From Paragonimus skrjabini miyazakii (taxonomy: Eukaryota; Platyhelminthes; Trematoda; Plagiorchiida; Troglotrematidae): a stretch of 64,000 bases of DNA. The translations under genes were made by a program, and so were the position numbers. Within the stretch, counting starts at the first letter, position 1; every line of letters begins with the position of its first letter. The stretch lies in contig JTDE01000189.1 of the NCBI GenBank assembly GCA_014338405.1, forward strand, positions 67,851 through 131,850, in the 5' to 3' direction. The notes beneath the pieces were generated by a model, which was not told the DNA's origin, ran no database searches, and worked only from the letters and a program-made list of their open reading frames with translations. Shown in pieces: positions 40,201-55,200 of the stretch.

Positions 40201-43200
40201 CCAGCTGAATGTTGGAGCTGGGTGGCCAAACCAGGCAACCGGAAGTTTCAATTCTTGTCCAGCTTTCAATGTCACGTCCTTCAATCCGCCGACTCCTGTC
40301 CCAGGACCACCAACACAGTCTTCGGGAGTCACGATTCGTGGTGCCTCCGGTTGATCTGCTGCTGTCAGTGGAGGTGTCGGCTTTGTCGGCTCTCCAGGGC
40401 CCTCATCGTTTATCGCGCGCANNNNNNNNNNNNNNNNNNNNNNNNNNNNNNNNNNNNNNNNNNNNNNNNNNNNNNNNNNNNNNNNNNNNNNNNNNNNNNN
40501 NNNNNNNNNNNNNNNNNNNNNCTTTCAGTCCTCCGACTCCTGTCCCAGGACCACCAACACAATCTTCGGGGGTCACGATTCGTGGTGCCTCCGGTTGATC
40601 TGCTGCTGTCAGTGGAGGTGTCGGCTTTGTCGGCTCTCCAGGGCCCTCATCGTTTATCGCGCGCACACGGAATTGATTCGTCTCACCCTCCTTCATCGGA
40701 ATGAATGCACACGGTTCCATGGTCTGTTTAACCGGAACCCAATTTCCCTGGTCATCCTTCTTCTCCACTTGATAACCGGTAATTTTGCTTCCGCCGTCTT
40801 TGCGCGGTTTTTGCCATGACAATTTGACTCCATTCTTGTTCACTTTATCCACGTTCAAACCGTCCGGTGCACCTGCCGGAACTACATCAAAGATTGAGGG
40901 TAAAAAAAACATTCTTTTAAGTCCAAACATCAAGCAAAACCATATATTTGTCATTGTAAACGACTGATTTAAGCAACCATACCAGTAGTACACCATACGG
41001 CCAACGAAAAGTCAAACGGTTCGTTTGCGACGCCTTCTTGAGAAAACGGAGTGAACCAATGAACTAACGGTAAAAGCTGTCTTCAATATATAAACCACAC
41101 CCTGAACGCGCCAGGTAGACCTACTGCGTGGTTGTGAAGGGGATAACGCAGACTCTCGAAATGAAATGGGAAAAGGGTCAGTTGAATTCGCGCAAACCAT
41201 GGTCTCTAAGAAATCTGATTATAAGCTCATACTTCTATTTACCCGTAGGCAATAATTTCCGTGCCTTTACTGTTAACAGACATCTCAAGTTGAATAGAAG
41301 TTCTCTTTACCCGAAATCCTGAGACATGGAAAATTGAGCTGAGCTTCAGACAAACGATTTCCATGTTGCAAAGTCACCGTTTGGAAAACAGTATTGTGGT
41401 GGTCGTCAATCAATTGATTGTGATCTTTCACTCAGTGACGACGCGTTTGACTAGTTAACGGTTGCATGAGTTCACTACTGGGTGAAAGCGTGAATTAAAA
41501 AGCCGAGAGTGAAATTATGGTATAATGAATATAATCCCCTCCTCTTTGTATTCAGACCACTTACAGCTTGGGTCCTTCATCACATGCGGCGCAGTAGCTC
41601 GCGATGGTCTGCCGGGTCCGGCATCGTTAACAGCACTCACGCGGAATTCGTAGGTCTGTCCCGGTTCCAACCCTGGGAGATGAACGCTAGAACCTGTGAC
41701 CAGACCTGCAGTGGCTGGCTTCCATTCGCCTTTGGGAGTGCGTTTCTCAATCAGATAGCCTAGTATCAAACGGAATTTTTGAACAACGGTTCAACCAGGA
41801 ATTGCAACTTTAGATGCTGACGAAATTCATAATCATGAAGTGTTTAATAGAGAATGTTGTCATCTAAACTTTCTAAATACTGAAACTCATCAAATCAACG
41901 GGTACTTGGTATTATTATAAAGTACTGTAATTAACGTGACAAATAGTTGGTCACATGTACTGTGACGATTGAACGCACCTTTAATCGGATTACCTCCGTC
42001 ATATTTCGGTGGAACCCAAGAGAGATCGACTGAATGTTTGTCGAAGTTATCGATCGCGAGGTTGTCCGGCGAATCAGGAGAGTCTGAAATGAAGTGAACC
42101 GCATGTGTTATTTGAATAGGGTGTGTCGTGTGGATTCCTCTGACATCGGGAAATATAGAACCGGTGCACATTTTTAGGACAGAAGTTACAGTACAATCCG
42201 GAAGGTGAACACAATATTCATGGCCAAGCGAAAAGCAAGCATTAATCTCATTTAAGTGATATCTAGATCTTATACATGAGGTGTGACATTCACATATAAG
42301 TCGAGTTCTACAGCAAATGACAAGACCTGTACCGGGTAAGCATGAAGACTGTGTTGACCCACCGAAGTTATTCGGTCCTCCGATCATCTGTGGACTAACA
42401 GAATGAATTATTTGAGTAAATGTTATTGTTACAGTGACGGGAATCATCATGCACCAAATAAAAAATTAAGCTATTCCCAAAAGTATGTGCTATGCTCACT
42501 GTTGCTATCCCGGTAGATGTGTGCACATTGCCGATGGGTACCTTTCTACTATAAATCCATGTACAGTAAACGGAGATATCGAATTAAAATGATCGGGTGT
42601 TTTGCTAATGTTTACGAACCCATCAACGGGTATGTAATTCACTGGACTTACCAAACGGATTTTTGGCGGTGTAAGCACCGACTGCCTCTGTTGGTTCACT
42701 CGGACCGACTGCATTGACGGCCGTTACACGGAATCGGTAACGTTTGCCCTCGACCAATCCACGCACAGGGCAACTGGTTCCACTCGGGGAAGTTGGTACT
42801 CTTTCCCACACTCCTGTCGTTGCATCGCATTTCTCCACAATGTAACCTGAAAGAACAAGAGAGGTGGATTGTGTAGTTGTGCCAATGGATAATCTGTCCT
42901 CATTTTAACATGCAAAAGGTGGATTTCATTTTACATATTTGTGATTAACGACTTTGATAAGCACTTATTGAATATAAAAAGATATACTTTACAAGGCCAT
43001 TTGCGATGTGCAATCCAATGCACAATTGTAGATAGCCAAACCAAGAGCGAGACCGTCAAGTGACCATAACTTGGCTGAGGCTTTCATTTTACAAACAACC
43101 AAAACGTTAGCTGCTCTTATCACTGTGGAGGCTAGATAAGCAAGATAGCGTCAGGCTGAGCAAACAGGCAAAAAGAACATCATACTGACCACTGTATGCT

Positions 43201-46200
43201 CACACTCTACTCACCTGTAATCGGAGAACCACCGTCATTATCAGGAGGTGTCCATTCTAACTTGCAATTGTCCGCAAACAGTTCAGTAACTTTGACCTCC
43301 TCCGGACCGTTTGGTTTATCTGTGACAGATTTCACATTAAAATTCAATTACATCAGCGTGAATTCGCCAAAAAAATACCAGAAACAAACGACACTCTTTG
43401 GCACAAAACTACTCTGGAAACAAGGGGACCAAATGAGTACAATGTTCGCTTTACTGAGTGGCGATCAGCAGTGTCTTAACCGAGGCGTTTTCTAGCAATT
43501 CAGCATCAGTCGACGAGGTACTGTGACGATTCGGGATGGTGCTCATGAATAACTGTCAGCCTGGATTCGTCCGCAAACCTTAGCACAAAAACTGCAACAG
43601 CACAGGCATTCGCATGTACATTCAAAAACTGTATTCAAAACTGGCCAATCACAAATCAGCATGATTCCAGTGGCGGTGGCAACCGGCTCTGCACATGCTA
43701 AGGGCCTGCTGCGTACATGTTCAGGGCGCGCGCCCACGCGGATGTGTCAACACGACTGAATGTGCATGACTCACACTGAAGGACACGCGGGTATGGGCAT
43801 AATGTTGGTGCTATGTCCGTGGGCATCAATTCACGTGACCGTCCTTGAGTGTTCAAATAACCCAGTCTCCTGCGTTTTCCCGCCTTATCTACAGCGCATA
43901 CAATCTAAATTTCTGGGACTAATAAAAACCAGTTATATCCCCGGATAACTCTGGAACACGCAAGTAGACTTACGTAAAATGTACTCTGCAGAGATATTTC
44001 GACCGATCTCTTCGGTCACAATACACGGACTATGATCAATTCACACGCATCAATTTCAATGGGCGTAAAATAGGAATGTCATCAGGTGCAATAGGAATAG
44101 CACACAGAACCAGTCACGATCGGATGGGCCTGTGTGCTATTCCTATTGTAGCTGATGACCCATTCCTTTTTTACGCTTATTCAAATTGATGCATGTTAAA
44201 TGATCATAGTCTGTGTATTGCAACCGAATAGACCGGTCAAAATGTCTCTGCAGAGTACATCATACGTAATTCTACTTGCGTGTACGAAAAATGGGAAATC
44301 CTGCAGGTGAAATAGTGAGCAACGCAGTTGGGTCCCTGTGATACCTGAAAAACATAGTCAGTATGCTCCTTACATATAATCCAGATAATGTGCAGTGGCA
44401 GTGCACGGAGTACATCTTTGCTGGGCTGAAATATGCTCACCTCTTTTTGGACGAATCTTGATCATCGGGGTTGACTCGCTAGGCGCTCCGACTCCGGCCG
44501 CATTCACAGGTCGTACGCGGAACTCGTATTCCCCATTCTCATCCAACCCATCCACACGAGCTTGATTTCCACTGATGGGCTTGCCATCCGGAGTGGCCGG
44601 TTCCCAATCGGGGGCGCCTCGTTTGCGTTTCTCCACAACGTAGCCTGTGATTCTTGCACCGCCATCTTTGATAGGACGAGGCCAGGATAACTCCACATAA
44701 TTTTTCCCAACGTCATCCACGCTTGGTTGTCCGGGACTATCGGCGGTGGCTGTGGAAAGTCAAAATGGATGACACGTAATTGAAAACACAGGTGAAATTG
44801 AATTAGTAGGGAGTTTGTGTGGCGGAACGAAACTGAATTATCGAATACTCTTGATTGAACTATCTCCCGACAGATAACACCAAAAACCTACATATTAAAA
44901 CAGGCGGTTGGAATTGTTCCACGTATACTTTAAGAAAGATTTCCGCATCTACGACTGAAGCACTTGACAATCGTTCTTGGAGTTCAGAACCATTTAATCA
45001 GAGAATGGATATCAAGCCCCGTAATCATAGCAACTATTGGCAAAGACATCAGTCCGAAATTATTCCTCACTTTACTTTGAAAAGGGTGCCTTTTTGCATC
45101 TACTGATTCCTTGAAAAATTGTCTATTCTATCTATCGATGTGTGCAGTGACTGACTCCCGACGTCAGGTAAATATTTGTGACTCCATGTAACTACATGTT
45201 CATGTTCAGTCAGCGTGACTACCGGACCTACTTGCCAGATTTTTAGTTTTCAACAGTTAGTTGATCACTGTTCCTGACATTTTCACTGGTGCTATGACGA
45301 CTGTCACTAGTGTGTACATTGTTTCACCGCAGATGACCATTTTGACTGTCAAAAAGTATGGGAAAGAACGCAACTCACGCCATGGTCGTGTCAGCGCGGT
45401 GATTTGCATAGTATCAACTTGAATTATAACCGAGACCCCGCGAAACAGCTAAAAAAATGTACTCGGCGAGACATACGTTGGATAACCAACCACAGTTTTG
45501 CAAGCCACTCTACAATCAAGTTGGTTATCCGGAAAATATGCAATCTGCCCAGCCCATATGAGGGATACTAACAGCTGGGGAAAGCTCATTTTCATGCAGT
45601 CGCTTTGACAGAATTGTCACCAAGGCGTCTTGTCACTTCCCTCAAGAGAAGAATCCATTCAGTTAGATCAAACGTTTCATTCACCTGTTCCTTTTAGGCC
45701 ATTCTGAAGAGTAACATGGCGGCACGCAATCCATATGTAAAGATTTGCAAGTTTGTTCGTGATTATTTATCAAACTGTGTGAATCATACAACTCAGCATT
45801 CGTCTTGAGAAATCAATGAATGTCACTCAACATGGATCGAGACAGGTGAAAGAAAGCCAAATACGATTGTAACTGAAGCTCATCTGGATGACAGAAATCA
45901 CTGAGACAACATAGATCGATCTTTCAATGTCCTCCATGGTGTTACGCTAAATCGATTAAACCTTCGCTGTCACTACCCAAGACTTTGCAGTTCGATAATG
46001 CAATCCTGTAGAAAAAGTTCAATCATTGCCTTGACTAACGGGTTTTTCACTCGATCAAACATCTCACAGACATGATGGAAATGATATGTAAGCAATAATT
46101 TTGCTCGCAATCGAAGTTTGCATCCGATGTTTTTAATTTGAACCTGTTGAAATGCAAAGGCAGGAGGGGATCTGATCGAAAACATGCGTCTGGTACATTT

Positions 46201-49200
46201 TCCTGATATTTATACTAAGTTAGTTTAAGGTCCAGTCTACATAACGAACTTCCAAACACATGAGCTCTCAAGTAGTTAATTAAAGTCAGGGAAGTACGCA
46301 AGCTACATCACACTGTGTCCATCTAATCAATAAACACTTCAGTTGGTTAGCTCGTGATGAAGGTGCAATTATTCGGGTTCGTAACTCACCGACTAAAAGT
46401 CGTTGTTAGGGAACATGCAGTAAGCGAAATAGTTTAGAACGGAACGTTAACATTCAAAACGGTTGATCTAGATGTTTTTCAACCTTTACTTGTACTGTGA
46501 CCGACTGTTCCCATGACTAGACCCAACAGGTAGACAGTCAGCCAGGATTGTGTAAGGAGACGGAGTCTCCATCAGATAGATCATCGATCTTATGCGCACT
46601 GTTTGAGACAGTTCTGAATAAGTCACACTAAACAAACATCTGGATTTACGTTAATAATAATGTATATTCATTTGCCGTTTGTATTGATAATAGGTTTTCG
46701 CACAACAAATCAACTTCTCCAATTGTTCATCGCTTGATTGATGTCGTTTGGTAACGTACACACTAAACATTCTCTGCATGAAAAATCGATCAATTCGTTA
46801 AATACCTTTCGTTTCACCAATACACTGAACAACTGACCGTCCATTGCCTATGGGCACAGTATGTCAACAAACGCGTTCTATGCACCTTTGTCAACGGTAT
46901 GTATACAATCAATCGCCTGTCGTCCACACCTCGGGGGTGCGGGTCCAGTGGACAAAACACTGCCCTCTCTTCCTGCGAACACCAGGAAAGATCAACAAAT
47001 ACAAATCAAACCGATTGGCAATTCATCACTGTCATCTGCGTTGAGGGCGGCTGTTTATTTATGCCAATACTCTCGGCGGATCGCTCAAGTAGGAGATTCG
47101 ATAGCTGTCCCAGTAAATACGGATATATTGGTTCGATCCTACTTCAAGTTGATGCAATTTTATGTGATTTGGAATTTTTAAGGAAAAGAAATGATGGACA
47201 GGACGTAAATCTACTGTTCAGTCGGGAGCGTATTCAGAAAGAGGACATACCAAAGCAGTTTTATTTAAATGGCGGAGTACATAGTCCACAAACGCAATGT
47301 ACACCATTGGACAAAAAGTCTGATCAGAATGGGTTGTAGCGATCTGGTCGCACAGATCCACCAGGCCCTATTTTTATGAACAACATTGTCTTCCATCACA
47401 CATGCCATGCTTTCGTGGACTTGCACTTGCTGAGAAGCCGCTCGATCAGAGTGATTAAAGCGAGTTGCTGCTCCAATTGACCGGATAAAGTGGACCAACC
47501 ACCGTGTTGAGAAGGCGTATTTGCGGTCAAAACCTACGTATATTGATACACACTGTTCAACTCGGTGGTCACAGCCGATTTGCTTATTCGACGCATGCAC
47601 CAGTGTTTTAACCACCTTGCTAACCCCTATTCGACAGGTTACCAGTCAAGCGTATTTATCGAGATTTTACCTCGTTGTATCCAATCCTAGAAGACTGAAA
47701 TGACTGCAAACCAGAAGGCTAAACAACGCTCCTTTTAAGTGATAGGTAGCGCAACAAAGATGTAACGTTAGAAAAGACCTGATTGTGACTCTGAAGTTCG
47801 GTTGGTGGAGCTTTTGTCAACTGGTTTGAGTCCAACCGAAGCTCAGATTCTAGACAATGAAGACTTTTGGAGCCTTTATGTTTGTTTGTTTTTGTAAGAT
47901 ATTAGCTTTTCTTTACATTTATGAACCGCTCAATACGATGTACTCACCAAACCAACTTAATTCCTGGGCCGCATTGATAAAGACTACCACCCCTCCAGTA
48001 CATGTTTATTATGGCTGCAAAATTGCTGGCATAAGACTAAGCCATTTGGTGCCATAAATCGACGAGTATATCTGTGAGTTGGGATAAACCCCCAAAAGTC
48101 CCATATTAAGTTGTCAACGAATCCTAGCCGATTACAGACATATTTGGAGAGGGCGGTAATCGTGCGATTGATCTGATGCCAGCCCTGTAAGACAGTTGCA
48201 GCGATGCGTAGTTAAATCCAGGCTGTATGCCGCGAGTGACAAGTTGTTTCGCAAAACTTATTAGTTGACATCCCCATTTATGAGATTTCCGAGAGTTTCT
48301 AGCACACTGCATCAGAACATACAGACAGCACTGCACAATGGGCGGGTCCACTGTTAGGCTCAACACCGGTGACATTTGTCAGCAGATTTCACACTCAGTT
48401 TGACTGACCCACTGCAGTCAAATGTAGTACATTTGAGCTGTCGCCTAGATTGATGGTGTTTTTATTGGAAATGACAGTATCTGCTCATGTGACTGGTCAA
48501 TCATCAATTCAGTCTGAACTGCTTCGCATTCGAATTTGCCGATGAGCAGACACTCACAAGATTCACTTGGTGTTCGATTTCGCAACTGAATCCATGCACC
48601 TTTCTGATTAGTTCAAGAGAGACTTCATATATGTTCAGTTTAATATTTTATAAACCCAAAAGGTTTAGTAACGTAGAGATGATTGTTTATCGCTGTGTTG
48701 AATGCATGTTCATGAAGCACTTAGGAATGAATTCACGAGTATTTCCTGAAGGACGACTTTCTATCAAAATGGCTACGAAATGCCAGAAGCCTGAGAAACA
48801 AGTGATCGAAGTCCTCGGTTGCGTTTAGATGTTTATGTTCACAGTTAAGAATAGTTGACTGTGAATCCAGAAAGTAAAACCAAGCAACTATTCGATGGCA
48901 CCAGGCATGATTAGGTCAGACCGACTGACGTAAATATGTCAGGAAAATCAGAAAGATGAGTTTTCATCAACAGACTTACTGTACTTGGGTTTACACTCCA
49001 CAGGCCGTGTAGGTGAACTCGGTTGACCCGTACCCACATCGTTCTTGGCACACACTCGGAAAACGTATTTTTCTCCTTTCTTCAATCCGTCGACTAAATG
49101 ATGAATATAAGCAAGAACATTTAACACTCTGGAGTGAGAGAAACATTGGACTAGACAATGCAACTATCTAAAGGTGTATTACGATGAGAAACAGTGAATA

Positions 49201-52200
49201 CCACTTAATTTATCACCAGATCTACTAAGTCTTGCCACAATACTGTTAACAGAGAGCAGTCTCACTAGCCAAAGACAACAACTGACTGAATAATGACTGA
49301 AAAAAGAGAACTGAAGAGCGGGTAAAGGTGTTCGAAGCAAGGTCACCAGGTTGAACAAAACTTAGCCATCTTTGAGAAAGAAAAAACATCGAAAATAGAA
49401 AATAAGTACATCCAGCAACCACTGTCGTTGAAACTAATACGGACAGGAAAAGTGATTTATGAGCAGATATAGGGTTCAGATGGAGCTCAAAGAACGAAGG
49501 GCTTGCTAGAAGAGGAGTTCCCATGCATTGCCGCCCTCACAATAACAAGACAATCACCAACGTTCATCCTGCCTATCGGGGTTTCTACCTTAGCTATCTC
49601 CGAGTTAGTTTACAAGTTCGTTGCTGAAAATCAAGATAATGAAATTTTCTATTCCACCACAGACTCCAAGCCGTGGAATTTCTGTTGCACGATACTTAGC
49701 TGGAGGGCCTTGACTGGTCCACCGATTATCTCGGCATTTCAAATAGGTCCAGTACGATAATGAGAACGAAGACAAAGGAGAATATACGCTTTTGGCGATT
49801 CGTTCACGGACCGGCACAATGCTATGAGAACGACAGTCAAATCAAAATATCAACCATCAAGACACCTCTCAGAATGAACTCGGGAATGCCACCCATGTAA
49901 GTTGAGGTACGGTGAAACATGATCAGTCAACAATGCTATCATCCATTATCTGGATAAAAGTGAACATCAATCAAGTTTTTCGAGTGATCTGTCTCGTGCC
50001 CGACGATCAGCCAAAAGCTTCTCGAATGAAGACTGCATCATCGGGGTTGTCGGAAACAGGCCGCTTGTCCAAATCTTACGTCATCAGAAGAGATTTTTCC
50101 GACGTTGCATATAACTTGATATCACATCGACCGCATCGATTACCAACCTGGACAGTGCGTTCGACGGTAGGGTTTGTTGTAACGGACCAATCAAGCCATC
50201 ACTACTTGCTTGATCAGCAACTTAATGTCCCTATCATAAATCGGATCAATTTGTTGACCGTACCAGGTTGCTTCGAAATGAATTAGTGCAAAAGCATGTT
50301 CATCCGTGTGACTTTATCCCCCAACTATGCGTGAGATGTGGTTCATACGGTGTGGGACTTTACAAGTAATTCACACCGCAGTGTTAAACATCGCAGATAT
50401 GACAGTGTGTTGCAGTTAATGTCTTGCATATATCAGTAATCTTTTGGCGTTCGTTGGATTATTCTCATCACACTGTTTTCCTAACTATCATTTTGTGGTT
50501 ATGACTGGACTAACAGCAGTCCGAATCATAATAGCTGTGTTGCTCAAACTTAGGCATACGTGTGCGCGTGTATGTCCGTCTCACCTGTTGCCTTCGGTTC
50601 CCGTACTGTCGGGCCCTTGACCCACTCATCCGAATTCACCGGCTTATATTCTACCACGTAACCGGTCACTCGTTTACCACCATCATGCCTTGGCTTGGAC
50701 CATTCCAAGGTCACCTTATCCGAGTCCACGTCGGTCACGTTCAAAGCACCCGGAGCATCAGGGGTTGCTGCAAGCGAAAACAAAGCGAATTGAATCAACC
50801 GATCATTTGTGAATAAATATTTGAGCAATAGGATTAATTAACGAAAGACACATAGCTACTGGAATCGGTGGGTCCTATTGGCATGTTATTTGACCTGGGG
50901 TGTGTTATAATTATATGTGCAGGACAATTATAAAAAATGGATTTAATTGACGCTGATTAAATTGGATATATGAGGAAGTGCAGTATACATTGTCTTTTTA
51001 CTGGCCAACAGACATCTGCATACACTGAAGCTGACATCAGTCCCCAGTTCCGCTGTTGTAAGCAGGGTATGTAATGAAACCCCCACTAAGTGATCCATTT
51101 GGGGTGTTTAACGCTGGCGCTGTGGTGGGACAGCGACTGGGGTTAGAAACACTTCGTTGGAGTTCAAGGAGTGCGCCATGGCATTTGTTGACGGACTTTG
51201 CAGAAAGGTCGAACCATCGAGACCTGACTGCGCAAGTTAACACGGAGAAGTGCGATTTGTCAAGGTCACGCAGCTCAGCCTAGTTTTGAAAATCCCTTAA
51301 GGCCATGAAACTCGTGACGGCGCTGAAAACCACCAGGTAAACAAATCGTTGAACCAACAACGTTTATTAGTTCGGCTGTATTCGAGTCGATCAAAAAGCG
51401 TGCGAGTTATAGGATGCTACTTCTGATTGAGACGTGGTGTTAATGTGGTCACTATAAGATGATTTAATCCATCTGAGTATTAAATGTTTGACTTTAAGAT
51501 ATTTACGAGTTTCAGTAAGACTCAGACCCGAAACAATCAACTAAGCACATGGACAGAAGAACGATACCAAACGAAATGGCTGTGGCAAGCGCTGTCAAAT
51601 TAAGTTTATATACACTTTTCTACAGCAATGAACAGCAGGTGTACAACTCGGACTTTCTCCGGTGAAAATTGTCGATACCTTGTCGCCTTTTAGCAGGTAA
51701 TTAAGCAATCACGGTTTTTTGTTTCCTTACCTATTCTATGTGCTCGGAAGAAGTAAAGTTTATTACCATGGCAACAACCATTCCTGAGAATAACAAAGCT
51801 TGGAAGGTTTAAGCAATGTATAGTAAATATATGGAAAAAACGCGGAATAAAACGTGTAACTTCGATGGGGTTGTATGAACGCAGCAGCTAACCAGCCAAC
51901 CTTGAAAACGAGACGACAACCTCTATACTGCTTTGATCACTAATGACATCAAGGGAATGCTCACTTGATGGGTTTTCCGCAGTGATTGTTCGTTCAGCTT
52001 CCAGCGGTTCACTCACGCCTAGTTCGTTCTCGGCTCGCACTCGGAATTTGTACTGACTACCCTCGTCCAAGCCGGTCACCTCATATTCTGTGGCACGGAC
52101 AAATCGGCTCACTGGAACCCATTCGCCTAGTTTCTTGTCCAATTTCTCCACTACATAGTTGGTTATCGGGCATCCACCGTTGTCCTGAAACGACACATCA

Positions 52201-55200
52201 GTGTTACAACAGTTGTATGACGGATCGATTGCAATAAGTGCAAATGTGACATACTAGCTCCAGAGTTACAAAAAAAACATGAATACCTAGCAAAAGAGAG
52301 AGAACGGTCCCAGTTCCCTTATCTTTTTATACTTACTAATAACTCAAATCAATGTTTGGATGAAATTGAACAGGGTGAACTGCTGGATTCAATATGTCCA
52401 ACATGTCTACTCATTGAGGATGTCGTGGTAGATAGCGTGCAGCAGGACTACAAATGGGGAAGTGTGTTCTATGCAGAAAAGAAAGCAGCAGATAGGTTAA
52501 ATCTTGAAAGACATCGCTAAAAGGTCTCCTAGCGTCATGGTTGCAACGCACCCAGGAAGTTTGATGTGTGACATGAAGAACCTGTTATCTGCAAATAATT
52601 CACAGTCACGGACAAAACACAAATCAGTTACGAAGTGAATGCATATCAGGAAACAGCCGGCACATTTAAAAATTGGCGAAATGTTTATATGTAATATTTA
52701 GTAGGTAATCTGCGAGTTGGTCCACGTTGTTTGCGAGAGAACTGTTAGGAAGCGCATCTCCTAACGCGACAGCCAGGATGTGTCATTCCACATCGATCGA
52801 CCGGACCAGGTCAGATCGTATGGTCGTGGGCAGTGGTGTGGTCCAACTTAGCCAATCAGATTGCAGGTGTGCGGTCGAGGGCCTGTGCGCTATCGCGACA
52901 GTGTTTTCTCTCGCGTGGTCTTCTGATGACCACTATAACGTGATTTGCGTTGACACCCTGATTGCCATATATGACTGTTTAATTTGATTCGCTCTATGAC
53001 TGTCGGCCATCTATGGTAAACATTTTGTCCTATAAATCTAGAGACTCTGTGGCCTAAGTTTTGTCTCGCTCGTCCAATAAACAGTGCAGCCGCGTCTCTT
53101 CTGATTTCTCGGTTTGGGTCAAGCGACTGAGCGCATAACCAAGGTAACGATTCAATAAGAACATTAACTAAAATCATCCAACACAATTTTGGGGGGAAAC
53201 AGAACAGAACGGTTTGCAATAAACAACCTACACAAATCTGTTAAACATTTTGTATATCCTTGATCAGACATTTTTCCTATCGCACGAACGCACATTGACA
53301 GAGTAACCCCACCAGGGGTGAACAAAACATGGTCATTCCAATGAACATCATTCTCATGACCCTTATAGGATATCGATCGCGCATCCAGTCAGCACCTCTC
53401 ATTAGTACTTTTCGCTTATTCATCTGACTCACAATTTGATCGAACTGGGTAGACTGACAGATAAACACCGAGGCAATTGGCGATCACTTGGAATGTGGTA
53501 AGTAGGGGTGATCCAGAATTCGGATTCCTAAATTAAATGGATGACATGGCACCTGAGCAAAACGAGATGACTGCGGTTCAGACCACGTATGAGACGCCAA
53601 TTGTTAAACTTGAAGGAGCGAGTTAACCTGCTCTAATCACACTGTCTACTGCTGCAACCGAAAGGACTACAGGAACAAATACTACTTTGTACAGAGTGCT
53701 AAAAAATCGCCCACCAGACTTCACAGACCAAGCAAAAACTACGGATAAGGAACGTACATGGTCGATTGCCGAGATTCATTCAGGCATTCGATCAGACTTT
53801 CAAGTAAATATAAAATGTATAACTAATAAGTAGTTTAGCAGATTTATGGTTTTGGATGAGACCCAATCGGCTGAATTCGAACCAGCGACAGAAACACCAT
53901 GCCTCAACGCGACAAACGCTCGACCAGCTGAGCTACGAAGCCACGCCAAAAGCTAGGAAATTTCACATTTGGAATCGGTTACCCACCCGCCCGAATGTTT
54001 CATATGGAATCCACAAAATGATCCAGGGGTCGACTGCCCCGGCAGGATTTCTCGAACAGTTCACGCTGGAATCCACCAACGCCACTGTTGAGCATAGAAC
54101 TTTCCGACCTCCCGGCGTGGCTTCGTAGCTCAGCTGGTCGAGCACTTGCCGCATTGAGGCATGCTGTTTCTGTCGCTGGTTCGAATCCAGCCGAAGCCCT
54201 GACTTTTCACAATCGGGTCTCATCTAAAATATAAAATGATTCAGTTCAGTCGTAGTGACAATTTAACATCTCCATGCAATCCATGGTCCTGGTGACCAAA
54301 CGTGATTAGTTTTGACAAGCTGGTGGCCTAAGGCCCGCGGAGTAGAATGAAAGCAGGATGAAACGCGTTCTCTGTTACCGGTTATTACGGTTAGAACGTT
54401 CACATGGAGGCGTTTAAAGCTGCCATGCTTTGTGAACGAGCTACCCGTGAGCGGACAATGCTCTAACACGTGTTTAATCAACTTCGTCTCTTTTCCGAAC
54501 GCCACAAGCAAACGGCTTATCAAAATTCATTGATGTTATTGTAGATTGTAAATTTCAATTTGTTACTGATACGTCAATACGAAATGCTTGCATGTGCTAC
54601 TCTCCATGTTCTGACTAGTTTGTTCAGATTTCAGAAAGGAACTAGCCCTTTTTTAAGCCGATGGGGTTTGGTTACCATCGCCACCGCGAAAACTTAGTGG
54701 GCCCGACGCTAGTTGTGTTCTGCCCTTGCGAGATATATTACGTAGGTGTCTCAGGGCACGACGACATGTGCGATGCGTCACCGTATGCATGCGTGATAGG
54801 TTGACCGAGTCAGTCTGATGGCATGGGGAGGACATTTTTAGCACGTGCTTCCTGTTTGGCCCATGAATCTTAGCTGGGGCTGGTCTCAGGCATGAACAGG
54901 ACGGTACGGGCCCTTTCGAAGTCGGATAAGAACATAAACATCAAATGCAGTGGCTAACGCGAAACGGCAGTAGGATGGATGGTTTAGTCGTCAAAGGTCA
55001 CGAGAACGATGATGCCGTAGACACCAGCTGTAACAACAAATTGCTTCATTCTCCCTGGTCGAGTGACTGTTCAGCCACTGCGCGTACGAAAACGTGCAGC
55101 AAGTCTAGTCAAAGGCAATGCAGTCTACATAAAATGTGTATATTGGTTTTTTCAAAGCTGAACTCTACATGCCACAGAATCCGTCTTTTGCCTCAATAGT

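Noticed and set aside
40123..40704. Long plus-strand frames running through the N gap
   Set aside because: Opposite strand of exon 14; the apparent repeat of the protein is due to the duplicated 144-bp flanks of the gap.
47265..47615. Minus-strand frame of 116 codons in the exon 8-9 intron, candidate missing Ig
   Set aside because: No Ig strand motifs (no W core, no DxGxY), no fitting phase 1 splice sites.
54118..54195. Functional tRNA gene
   Set aside because: Acceptor and T stems fit, but the anticodon loop lacks U33 and extra bases precede the T arm; similar copies nearby show it is a SINE head.
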